Positions 25,903 through 33,850 of a DNA stretch of 64,000 nucleotides are shown here, one piece after another. The position numbers were made by a program, and so were the translations under genes. Within the stretch, counting starts at the first letter, position 1. Every line of letters begins with the position of its first letter. A model generated the notes under the pieces. It had not been told where the DNA came from, made no database searches, and saw only the letters and a list, made by a program, of their open reading frames with translations. Origin of the DNA: an uncultured Pirellula sp. (GTDB taxonomy: Bacteria > Planctomycetota > Planctomycetia > Pirellulales > Pirellulaceae); contig CAIOHR010000305.1 in the NCBI GenBank assembly GCA_903858115.1, positions 1 through 64,000 of the forward strand, written 5' to 3'.

Positions 25903-28881
25903 TTATTGGCGAGATTGTGGGACAATCTTCATCCGAAGCTCTTCTGAGCCTCTTCGGACAACAATGTCAGTCTCTTGCCCGGCCTTAATGGCTTCTATTG
26001 CATACGTATAGTCATAGATATTCTCCACTTTGCGACCTGCAAGTTCAATGATGATATCCTTCCCTTGAACGCCAGCTTTCGAAGCGGGGCCGTCTTTCGC
26101 GACGCCCGACAACATCACACCTTTGATATCCCCTTGGGCATAATCTGGGATTGTGCCGAGATATGCGGTCATCACAGCCCGTGAACCTTGGCCTTCAGGT
26201 GCTTTTTGTTCTTGGTAGATCGGAGGCTCGACGGTGGTGGCAACGCTGCGGGCGATCAAGCCCATCAATTTTGCAGTTTGTGCAGCCCCTTCGTAGTTCA
26301 ACAATTCGGGAACGTCTCGCGGCGTGTGGTACTCGCTATGCGAGCCCGTGAACGCGGACAGAATCGGAACTCCGTCCAAAAAAAATGTGCTGGCATCGGT
26401 TGGAAGATAACTATCGTTTTGAAGAGACAATGACATCCCGACCACGGCGTTGCGCTTCTCGATCTCCTTTGCCCACAGGGATGATGAGCCGATCCCTTGA
26501 AGGACTAGATTGTCTCGCAATCGACCGACCATATCCAAATTAAAGCAGGCGATGACCGCAGGATAGAGTTTGCCTACCCCCGGATCTTTCATGTGTGGAT
26601 AAAGGGAAAAAAAGTTGTCGGAGAAGTGAGCCGAACCGAGGAGCCCAAGCTCTTCACCAGACCACGCAGCAAACAGAACATCATGTTCTAGCTTCAATTT
26701 GCCTTGTCGTTTTTGCATCGACATTGACTGTGCTATCTCAAGCATCGCTGCAACCCCAGAAGCGTTGTCGTCCGCTCCTCGGTGCATACCGGACTTTTCT
26801 TCGTCCCGCGCAAGGCTCGAGCCGTTCGATCCTGCACCCAAGTGGTCGATGTGCGCGCCGATGATCACCATGTTATCGGTAGGTTTCGCTCCTGCACGCA
26901 ATATGCCAAGCACATTGCGACCGGATTGCTTGACCTGTTTGATCTCTACTTTGGCTGAGACGGAAACTTCCGGAAGTGGAAATCCCATCATCATCTCGCC
27001 TCGATCGAGTTCCTTCTGAAGATCCAGTAGTTTGTCTTCGCATTTTTCAAACCAAGCTTCTGCGACGGCATCGGTGATGCTGATAGCCGCGATGCTGGTT
27101 CCAGAAAGGCTGCCGTCTACTTGGAGTGGAACCAATTGTTGTCGGACGCCGCTATTCGGGCCGCTCACGATGATGATCCCTTTTGCGCCGCGCTCCCGTG
27201 CTGCCATCGCTTTATATCGGAGCGAACTATACCGAGCAAAATGCTGACGGCGTTCGGGGGAAATGTCGCTAGGCATTTGGCGAAACATCATGACCCATTT
27301 GTTCTCCACATCGAGGTGAACATAAGAATCGTACTCGTCGTGTTCACCTTCCTTTGGAGCGACGATGCCATATCCAGCGAACACAACTTCGGTCGGTTCG
27401 ATTTCCGTCGACTGAGAGAAGACGAGCGGTCGCCAGTCTTCGTTTAGTTTCCAAGTTTTGTTGCCGGATCGAAGTTGATTGGAATCTAACAGTTCGACTC
27501 CGGCGGTGAAGGGAAAGTCATAGAAGTAATCTTCCTTGGTGCCAGCGGGTTCGAGTTGAAGCGATGCCATATAGCTTGCGACGTAAGCAGTCGCCAGCTT
27601 CTCACCTTGCGTTCCGGTCATTCGTCCACCGAGTTCAGGGCGGCAAAGGAAATCGACGTGTCTCGCGACATCTTGGGCGCGATAATCGGTATCGGTTGCG
27701 TTCGCGACTTCGGAAGCTACAGATCGGACGGTATCAAGCTGTGCGGTGGTCGGAGGCTGAGTCGAATTGGCGATACTCGAATCAGTGGCGAGGTCCAGTG
27801 CTTTCCGAGCGGCTGCATCATTCCAATCGGCCATGAAGATTTGCGACTTCTTGTCAGGTGTTCGACCGGCTGTCCAGGAAAGTTGTTTGCCATCCGGTGT
27901 GAAGACCGGGAGGCCATCGAAGCCATCGGTTGTCGTCACTCTAACAGGAGTATGGATGCCAGCCGCATCGACAATGTAAAGTTCGAAGTTGGCAAATCCA
28001 TTGATATTCGTTGTGAAGATCAGATAGTCACCAGATGGATGGTAAAAAGGTGCCCAACTCATCGCGCCGATCGTTGTTAGGCGCTTCGCATCGGAACCAT
28101 CAAGGTTGGCGGTGAAGATCTCTGCGGTCGCGCCATCTTCGGAAAATCGTCGCCAACAGATACGTTTGCCATCCGGGGAGAAAAATGGACCACCGTCATA
28201 TCCGAAGATATCGGTAATCTGTCGTACTTCGGTACCGTCGCTTCGCATCACGTACAAATCGAGCGCTGCTGCTGGATCTTTTTCGAAAATCGCTTTCTCG
28301 CGTTCGGTGAGTTTGTCCTCGTAAGCTCGACGGTTCGAAGAAAAAGCGATGTATTGTCCGTCGGGTGAATAGGACGCTTCGGCATCATAGCCGACAGCCT
28401 CCGTCAGTTTCTTATAAGATCCGGTCGTACGATCCCATTCCACCAAATCGTAGGTTGGATCGTAATCCCAGCTATACCGACGGGTTTGGCCGGAAGCTCG
28501 AAATTCCAGTTCGTCTTTTTGTTTTTGTTTGGCTGCCGGATCAAATTGTGTGGAAGCGAAAAGAACTTTGTCGCCGGAGGGGTGAATCCACGCGCATGTT
28601 GTTTTCCCGAAGCCCGGCGAGACTCGCTCGATGTCACCTGATTCACGGTCCATCATGTAGATTTGGTAGAAAGGATTCTCCTTTTCACGTTCGCTCTGGA
28701 AAACCATTCGCTTGCCATCTTGACTGAAGTAGCCTTCGCCCGACCGCGAACCGTCCAGGGTAAGTTGCCGAATCTTGGTAAGGTAGGTCGACTCCGTGGG
28801 CTCTTCGAAAGCGAACCCAAAGGCTGCTGTCAGCACAAGGGACGCGAAGGCACCGATCCGAGTAGAATTAGACGAATGCAT
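25903..28881 (-). CDS. Secreted M28 aminopeptidase with TolB-like repeats and PDZ domain
   Basis: The 992-residue exported protein begins with a signal peptide (MHSSNSTRIGAFASLVLTA). Several PD40/WD40-like repeats follow, each with a 'SPDGQYIAFSSNRRA' or 'SPDGKRICWRRFSEDG' type motif (about residues 35-350). A PA-like insert with 'EVVFAGYGIVAPKEGEHDEY' lies in the middle. The M28 core then shows the zinc ligands in IIGAHIDHLG, ADDNASGVA, WSGEELGLLGS, NLDMVGRL and GSHSEYHTPRD. A C-terminal PDZ domain starts near 'GVMLSGVAKDGPASKAGVQ'. It probably degrades peptides in the periplasm or outside. I place the start at 28881; the frame continues to 28923 with no better site. Confidence 0.93.
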   Translation of the reverse strand: MHSSNSTRIGAFASLVLTAAFGFAFEEPTESTYLTKIRQLTLDGSRSGEGYFSQDGKRMVFQSEREKENPFYQIYMMDRESGDIERVSPGFGKTTCAWIHPSGDKVLFASTQFDPAAKQKQKDELEFRASGQTRRYSWDYDPTYDLVEWDRTTGSYKKLTEAVGYDAEASYSPDGQYIAFSSNRRAYEDKLTEREKAIFEKDPAAALDLYVMRSDGTEVRQITDIFGYDGGPFFSPDGKRICWRRFSEDGATAEIFTANLDGSDAKRLTTIGAMSWAPFYHPSGDYLIFTTNINGFANFELYIVDAAGIHTPVRVTTTDGFDGLPVFTPDGKQLSWTAGRTPDKKSQIFMADWNDAAARKALDLATDSSIANSTQPPTTAQLDTVRSVASEVANATDTDYRAQDVARHVDFLCRPELGGRMTGTQGEKLATAYVASYMASLQLEPAGTKEDYFYDFPFTAGVELLDSNQLRSGNKTWKLNEDWRPLVFSQSTEIEPTEVVFAGYGIVAPKEGEHDEYDSYVHLDVENKWVMMFRQMPSDISPERRQHFARYSSLRYKAMAARERGAKGIIIVSGPNSGVRQQLVPLQVDGSLSGTSIAAISITDAVAEAWFEKCEDKLLDLQKELDRGEMMMGFPLPEVSVSAKVEIKQVKQSGRNVLGILRAGAKPTDNMVIIGAHIDHLGAGSNGSSLARDEEKSGMHRGADDNASGVAAMLEIAQSMSMQKRQGKLKLEHDVLFAAWSGEELGLLGSAHFSDNFFSLYPHMKDPGVGKLYPAVIACFNLDMVGRLRDNLVLQGIGSSSLWAKEIEKRNAVVGMSLSLQNDSYLPTDASTFFLDGVPILSAFTGSHSEYHTPRDVPELLNYEGAAQTAKLMGLIARSVATTVEPPIYQEQKAPEGQGSRAVMTAYLGTIPDYAQGDIKGVMLSGVAKDGPASKAGVQGKDIIIELAGRKVENIYDYTYAIEAIKAGQETDIVVRRGSEELRMKIVPQSRQ

Positions 28882-29108
28882 GGTAGGGATACTGTTGGGG
28901 GGAGCGAGAATAACGTGCCACATTGTAGCTTTCGGTGAATTGGCATCTACGCCAACGGCATAATCGGACCCGTGGGATGCAATGTTTCTGGGGCCAAGCA
29001 GTTCAGGTGAACTTCACGGAATGGCAAAAAAGCTGATAATGTCGACTTGAGGCAGTGGATTGCGAGGTCGGTCCATTGCGAAGAGAAAACAATCAGCAAG
29101 ACTTGTCG

Positions 29109-30170
29109 ATGGCAACAACTTACAAAGATAGCGGCGTTGACTTAGAGCTTTACGAGCAGGCGATGAAAAAGTTGCCAGCTCTGATGCATCGTACCTTCAC
29201 GCCCAGAGTGGTTCGCAACGATGGAGGATTTGCTGGTCTTTATGCATTAGACTTCACCAAATCGCTGTTTGCCAGGAACTACGAAGAGCCGATCCTCGTG
29301 TCGGGTACCGATGGTGTAGGTACGAAGCTTCAAGTGGCACAACGGGCAGGCAAGCACCATACGGTAGGTATCGATTTGGTCGCCATGTGCGTGAACGACG
29401 TGTTGTGTACGGGGGCTGAACCATTGTTCTTTCTCGATTATGTCGCGATGGGAAAGGACAATCCGCCACTTTTGGAATCGATCGTGCGTGGGATCTCCGA
29501 CGGTTGCATCGATGCCGAGTGCAGTTTGCTTGGTGGTGAGACTGCGATCATGCCGAGCCATTATCACGACGACATGTATGACTTGGCCGGCTTCTGTGTG
29601 GGTGTGGTAGAAAAGCGGAAGCTAGTCTCGGGCCAAGCGATCACGGCAGGAGATGTGTTGCTTGGGATCGAGTCGTCGGGATTGCATAGCAATGGTTACA
29701 GTTTGGTGCGAAAGATTGTCTTCGATAAAGCAAAACTCGACATCGATAGTCATGTGGCGGACTTGGGCAAGACGGTTGGAGATGCACTTCTGACGCCGAC
29801 GCTGATTTATAGTCGTGTCGTGCGTTCCGTATTGAGTCGATACAAAGTCAAGAGTGTGGTTCATGGGATCGGGCATATCACAGGTGGCGGGTTATTGGAG
29901 AATACCGAGCGGATTTTACCGCCGAACGTTGATCTAATGTTTGAACGCGGGACCTGGGAGGTGTTACCTGTTTTTCAATGGTTGCAACGACTTGGCGAAG
30001 TGGAGCAGAACGAAATGGACCATGTTTTCAACATGGGAATCGGCTTGGTATTGGTTGTCAGTCCATATTATGCGGAGAGTGTTCAAACGCTGGTTCAGTC
30101 GCTAGGAATGCGATGCTCAGTGATCGGTCAAGCAGTCGTGGGTTCAGGTAAGAGTCGATATGTGGGATAG
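29109..30170 (+). CDS. purM: Phosphoribosylformylglycinamidine cyclo-ligase
   Basis: The 353-residue AIR synthetase performs the fifth step of purine synthesis in the cytoplasm, closing the imidazole ring with ATP. The motif order is as expected: ATTYKDSGVDLELYEQ at the N-terminus, VSGTDGVGTKLQVA, DLVAMCVNDVLCTGAEPLFF, SLLGGETAIMP, ESSGLHSNGYSLVRK and 'VHGIGHITGGGLLENTERIL'. The start at ATG 29109 fits the family; the frame also opens upstream to 29055. The last codons and the TAG stop lie inside a dispersed repeat (30160-30194), so the final two residues are repeat-derived. No other pur genes are adjacent. Confidence 0.96.
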   Translation: MATTYKDSGVDLELYEQAMKKLPALMHRTFTPRVVRNDGGFAGLYALDFTKSLFARNYEEPILVSGTDGVGTKLQVAQRAGKHHTVGIDLVAMCVNDVLCTGAEPLFFLDYVAMGKDNPPLLESIVRGISDGCIDAECSLLGGETAIMPSHYHDDMYDLAGFCVGVVEKRKLVSGQAITAGDVLLGIESSGLHSNGYSLVRKIVFDKAKLDIDSHVADLGKTVGDALLTPTLIYSRVVRSVLSRYKVKSVVHGIGHITGGGLLENTERILPPNVDLMFERGTWEVLPVFQWLQRLGEVEQNEMDHVFNMGIGLVLVVSPYYAESVQTLVQSLGMRCSVIGQAVVGSGKSRYVG

Positions 30171-30194
30171 GCTTCCAGCCTGTCATGCTGAATT
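30160..30194 (+). repeat. Dispersed palindromic repeat, copy 1
   Basis: GTGGGATAGGCTTCCAGCC (from 30162) continues to CATGCTGAATT. It contains AGGCT-TCC-AGCCT, a 5-bp stem with a 3-base loop. The purM stop TAG lies in it at 30168-30170. Copy 2 follows in the same direction and copy 3 is inverted. Confidence 0.85.
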
Positions 30195-30200
30195 TACGAG

Positions 30201-30236
30201 ATGTGGGGATAGGCTTCCAGCCTGTCATGCTGAATT
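30201..30236 (+). repeat. Dispersed palindromic repeat, copy 2
   Basis: This is the same sequence as copy 1 with one extra G in the G-run. It is 41 bases downstream of copy 1 and in the same orientation. Confidence 0.85.
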
Positions 30237-30360
30237 AGATGTTTTTCATGCTGCAGGGCTCGTTCCTATTGTTCTGTTGTGTAGGTGTTACGTTTTGATT
30301 GGATTTAAGTTTGGTTTTTTGCAGGTTGTAAGGCAACCCCGCATGGGATGCGGAAAGCTC

Positions 30361-30385
30361 GACAGGCTGGAAGCCTATCCCACTT
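30361..30385 (-). repeat. Dispersed palindromic repeat, copy 3, inverted
   Basis: This is the reverse complement of the core of copies 1 and 2. It can pair with either of them to form a long hairpin between purM and moaD. Just before it, CCGCAT-GGG-ATGCGG (30339-30353) forms a separate 6-bp hairpin. Confidence 0.85.
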
Positions 30386-30403
30386 TTTAATGGCGAGTTG
30401 AAT

Positions 30404-30646
30404 ATGCAGGTCAGGCTTTTTGCTGGTGCTCGAGAAGCCGTTCAATCGGACACGGTCGAGTTGGAACTTGAACTTCCATGCACGATTGGAACGATGAAAC
30501 GTTCGATGATTTCCAAGTGGCCAGGCCTGGAGTCTTATGTAAATTACGGTCGATTTGCTGTCGGTAATGATTTCGTCGACGATCACTTCGTTGTCGAATC
30601 GAATGCGGGTGAATTGGCGCTCATTCCTCCTGTGAGTGGTGGTTAA
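30404..30646 (+). CDS. moaD: MoaD/ThiS-like sulfur carrier
   Basis: The 80-residue ubiquitin-fold protein starts MQVRLFAGAREAV and ends PPVSGG with the diagnostic terminal Gly-Gly. In molybdopterin synthase the MoaD C-terminus is activated as a thiocarboxylate and donates sulfur to precursor Z. The LFAGAREA and 'LIPPVSGG' pair are strong MoaD features. No moaE, moeB or other molybdenum-cofactor gene lies nearby, so partners must be elsewhere. The ATG at 30404 matches the family start; an in-frame TTG lies at 30398. Neither has a clear ribosome-binding site. The gene follows the palindromic repeats, so its own promoter may lie within or just before that cluster. Confidence 0.88.
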   Translation: MQVRLFAGAREAVQSDTVELELELPCTIGTMKRSMISKWPGLESYVNYGRFAVGNDFVDDHFVVESNAGELALIPPVSGG

Positions 30647-30653
30647 ACAATCG

Positions 30654-31940
30654 ATGACAACGTTGAAGCAATCCCTTTTTGAACAGCTCGATCAAATTGT
30701 GCTGATCGATTCGCATTCGCATATCAATCCTTACAGCGCAGCATCGAAAGATCTCGGCGACTTGCTCGGTTATCATTATTACACCGAGCTAGCACATTCG
30801 TCCGGCATGCCTCGCGAGCGCATCGAAGAGCCGAGCTTGTCGCCTCGGGAGAAAGTAGGACGGCTTTTCGGGTTTCTCGGAAACATTGACAACACGATCC
30901 AATGGTCTTGGTTCTTGGAGTTGTCTAAGGAGCTATTCGGCTTTGAGGGGGACACCATCGATGCTGGGAATTGGGAATCGGTTTACGAGTTAGCAAGTCA
31001 AAAGATGGCTCAGCCCGATTGGGAGTCTCAAGTGCTCACGAAGAGCGGTGTTGAGAAAGTGTTCTTGACCAATGATTTTGACGATACGCTTTCGGGCTTT
31101 GATACGAATCGCTACGTTCCCTGTTTGCGAACGGATGATCTCGTCTTTCATTTGGCAAATCCAGTAGTTCGCGAGCGGCTTCAAAAGTGCACTGGCGTTG
31201 TACCATCCAGTTTGAACCAAATCAAAGATGGGATTGAGAAACTCTTTCAGCATTTTTGTCGAAACCAGGCTCGCGCGTGTGCGATTTCCCTTCCGCCTTG
31301 GTTCTCACCGACATCGCAATCCGATGACTCTACAGTTGCGAAAGTTGCGTTAGACGATTTACTGAAGCATGGTCTGGAAGCACAGGAGTCATCGAAACGA
31401 GCGATGGCCCATTGGGTTTTCTGGAAGATTGCGGAATTTGCGGACGCGTTCAAACTGCCGTTCGATTTGATGATCGGAGTAAATCGTAAAGTTTACCCAA
31501 CCGGTGTTTTTCAAGGCCAAGATCTATACGATTCGCGATTATCATTGATTCAGTATGGTGACTTGTTCAATGCGTTCCCGAACCTGCCATTCCCGATATC
31601 CGTCTTGGCATCGGTCACCAATCAAGAGTTGGTCGACTACGCTTGGATTTTTCCGAACGTCGTCACGCATGGGCATTGGTGGTATAGCAATACTCCGAAT
31701 TACATCCGGCACGATTTGCGAGGACGCATCGAAGCGATACCGAGAAACAAGCAAATCGGTTACTACAGCGATGCTTACAAATTAGAGTTCATCCTCCCCA
31801 AGTTCCGCATGTTCAAGCGGATTTTGGCGGAGGTTCTCGCCGATGAGTATTGTTCCGGTCGTGGATGGTCCGAAACAAAAGCCTTGGAGTTGGGGCGTCA
31901 GATTCTGCGTGGCAACGTGGAAAGCATTTTCAAAATCTAG
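30654..31940 (+). CDS. Uronate isomerase family protein
   Basis: The 428-residue amidohydrolase-fold enzyme has a metal site IDSHSHINPY near the N-terminus and HGHWWYSNTP near residue 340. The latter is characteristic of uronate (glucuronate) isomerases, which convert glucuronate or galacturonate to the keto sugars. 'IGVNRKVYPTG' and 'GYYSDAYKLEFILPKFRMF' fit the same family. Sequence divergence from UxaC is large, so another sugar-acid substrate is possible. I prefer ATG 30654; GTG 30636 overlaps the moaD stop and is also possible. The asd gene follows 17 bases after the stop. Confidence 0.8.
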   Translation: MTTLKQSLFEQLDQIVLIDSHSHINPYSAASKDLGDLLGYHYYTELAHSSGMPRERIEEPSLSPREKVGRLFGFLGNIDNTIQWSWFLELSKELFGFEGDTIDAGNWESVYELASQKMAQPDWESQVLTKSGVEKVFLTNDFDDTLSGFDTNRYVPCLRTDDLVFHLANPVVRERLQKCTGVVPSSLNQIKDGIEKLFQHFCRNQARACAISLPPWFSPTSQSDDSTVAKVALDDLLKHGLEAQESSKRAMAHWVFWKIAEFADAFKLPFDLMIGVNRKVYPTGVFQGQDLYDSRLSLIQYGDLFNAFPNLPFPISVLASVTNQELVDYAWIFPNVVTHGHWWYSNTPNYIRHDLRGRIEAIPRNKQIGYYSDAYKLEFILPKFRMFKRILAEVLADEYCSGRGWSETKALELGRQILRGNVESIFKI

Positions 31941-31957
31941 AAAGAGCAGCGATCAAA

Positions 31958-33085
31958 GTGAAAAAGGTTGGATTGGTCGGATGGCGTGGAATGGTCGGTT
32001 CGGTTTTGATGCAACGCATGGCCGAAGAGAAAGACTTTGGGTTATTCGAGCCTGTCTTTTTCTCAACCTCGAACTCTGGTGGGGCAGGCCCATCGATTGG
32101 CGGAGCAACTACAGGACCATTGCAATCCGCGTCGAGCATTGAAACACTCGCCAAAATGGACGTCGTTATCTCGTGCCAAGGTGGTGATTACACATCGGAA
32201 GTTTATCCAAAGCTTCGCAGCGCAGGTTGGATTGGCTATTGGATCGATGCTGCTTCGACGTTGCGTATGAACGACGACGCCATCATCATCTTGGACCCAG
32301 TCAACGATAGTGTGATCCGCGATGGTTTGGTTCACGGTATCAAAGCTTATGTCGGTGGCAATTGTACCGTATCGTTGATGCTGATGGCTTTGCACGGATT
32401 GTTCAAGAATGATCTCGTCCAATGGTTGACAAGCATGACGTACCAAGCTGCTTCGGGTGCAGGTGCGCAGAACATGCGAGAGTTACTTTTGCAAATGGGG
32501 GTGGCACATCAATGTGTTCACGGTTTGCTCGCCGATCCAGCATCTGCCATCTTAGATATTGATAAACAAGTGGCGGCAACCATTCGCTCACCAGAGAATC
32601 CAACTGCTCAGTTCGGTGCTCCGCTGGCAGGCAGTTTGATTCCTTGGATTGATAAGGACCTAAGCAACGGTCAAAGCAAAGAAGAATGGAAGGGGAGAGT
32701 CGAGACCAACAAGATCTTGGGGCTTTCACCAGATACAATTCCAGTGGATGGAATTTGCGTTCGGATCGGAGCGATGCGTTGCCATAGCCAAGCGTTGACG
32801 ATCAAGTTGAGAAAAGATGTCCCGTTGGATGAGATCACCGATATGTTGGCAAGCGCCAATCCTTGGGCCAAAGTGATTCCGAACGAACGTGTTGCTTCGA
32901 TGAAAGATCTGTCACCAGCGGCGGTAACGGGTGGGATGGTTTGCCCGGTGGGTCGATTGCGCAAATTGGATTTGGAGCCAAGTTCAAACAGGACTTATTT
33001 GTCAGCCTTTACCGTCGGAGACCAATTGCTTTGGGGGGCAGCGGAGCCATTGCGACGGATGCTGCGAATCCTTCTCGAAGGCTAG
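31958..33085 (+). CDS. asd: Aspartate-semialdehyde dehydrogenase
   Basis: The 375-residue enzyme reduces aspartyl phosphate to aspartate semialdehyde with NADPH, feeding lysine/diaminopimelate, threonine and methionine synthesis. KKVGLVGWRGMVGSVLMQRM is the nucleotide-binding start, and YVGGNCTVSLMLMAL contains the catalytic cysteine. The sequence is of the enterobacterial (long) Asd type and near its usual length. The start is GTG 31958; earlier in-frame codons overlap the uronate isomerase gene. The TAG stop at 33083-33085 overlaps the stop of the convergent gene. dapA and lysC are not in the window. Confidence 0.95.
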   Translation: MKKVGLVGWRGMVGSVLMQRMAEEKDFGLFEPVFFSTSNSGGAGPSIGGATTGPLQSASSIETLAKMDVVISCQGGDYTSEVYPKLRSAGWIGYWIDAASTLRMNDDAIIILDPVNDSVIRDGLVHGIKAYVGGNCTVSLMLMALHGLFKNDLVQWLTSMTYQAASGAGAQNMRELLLQMGVAHQCVHGLLADPASAILDIDKQVAATIRSPENPTAQFGAPLAGSLIPWIDKDLSNGQSKEEWKGRVETNKILGLSPDTIPVDGICVRIGAMRCHSQALTIKLRKDVPLDEITDMLASANPWAKVIPNERVASMKDLSPAAVTGGMVCPVGRLRKLDLEPSSNRTYLSAFTVGDQLLWGAAEPLRRMLRILLEG

Positions 33086-33501
33086 GGCTTCCTGCGTCTT
33101 TGGGGAGTAGAACTGTTTTTGCGTATCCATCCGACAATGATGGCTAGTCCGGCGGCGATTCCGATAAAAGGACCAGTCAGATAGATAGTCCTCGGGCGAT
33201 AAACGAACAGCAGCATCGTCGCCATTGCACCTGCCAATACTAGCATGCCCCCGGGAGCTTTGCGCAATGCGATAACCGCTGGCCATGCTAACCAAGCCGC
33301 GAGGAAGACTAGTCCAACTTTGCCAAACAGGTCCGCGATGAGGCTAGTGCCTTTTGACAGCAAAGACGGTTGAACTCTCAGAACGAGTGACGTTGTCAGC
33401 ATCGTCAATCCAACGGCCAACATTCCCCATCGAAGAATGAGCGCAGAAAGTTCCTCATCGGTCAGTTTTCGGGGCGAAGGCTTGGTATTTGGTGACGGCA
33501 T
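33082..33501 (-). CDS. Small membrane protein of unknown function
   Basis: The 139-residue protein has a polar N-terminus (about 25 residues) and four hydrophobic segments (about 25-43, 60-78, 85-100 and 107-124), ending in a basic tail (RKNSSTPQRRRKP). No motif identifies it. It converges on asd and their stop codons overlap by two bases (33083-33084), so the transcripts meet tail to tail. The start at ATG 33501 has no clear ribosome-binding site. It could be a planctomycete-specific inner-membrane protein; the function is unknown. Confidence 0.6.
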   Translation of the reverse strand: MPSPNTKPSPRKLTDEELSALILRWGMLAVGLTMLTTSLVLRVQPSLLSKGTSLIADLFGKVGLVFLAAWLAWPAVIALRKAPGGMLVLAGAMATMLLFVYRPRTIYLTGPFIGIAAGLAIIVGWIRKNSSTPQRRRKP

Positions 33502-33850
33502 CTGCTACTTAATTTTCGAAAAAGGGCCATGGCTCGCTAACCCTTCTTCCAGCGAAACAACTTCTGCGATAGGTTTCCACTGCCGCGGGCGTGTATTCTA
33601 CAGTCCCAAACCGATTTCGAGCGCTATCCAAGTTTCCAATTTTGCGATCAAGCGGAACCTTTTTTGCATGGTTGGGTTTGTAGTGAGGTCTGGCAAAGGG
33701 CCTACAAACCTCCCAGGTTGTCCTAGATCCAAGAAAATCGACTTCTTTACGAACTAATCGTTCCAGGGCGGACTATCGATCTAGCCAACCATTGCCGGGT
33801 GACTAGAGTCAGACAGACTCCCTTTTTCGTCTTCAAACCCAGCGTCTTCC
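33502..33850. other. Divergent upstream region of the secretion operon
   Basis: No gene is evident. Two inverted repeats lie upstream of the secretin-like gene. GGTTTGTAG (33675-33683) pairs with CTACAAACC (33702-33710). GAGTC-AGACA-GACTC (33806-33820) is followed by CCTTTTT, about 30 bases before the start codon. No promoter was assigned. Confidence 0.5.
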
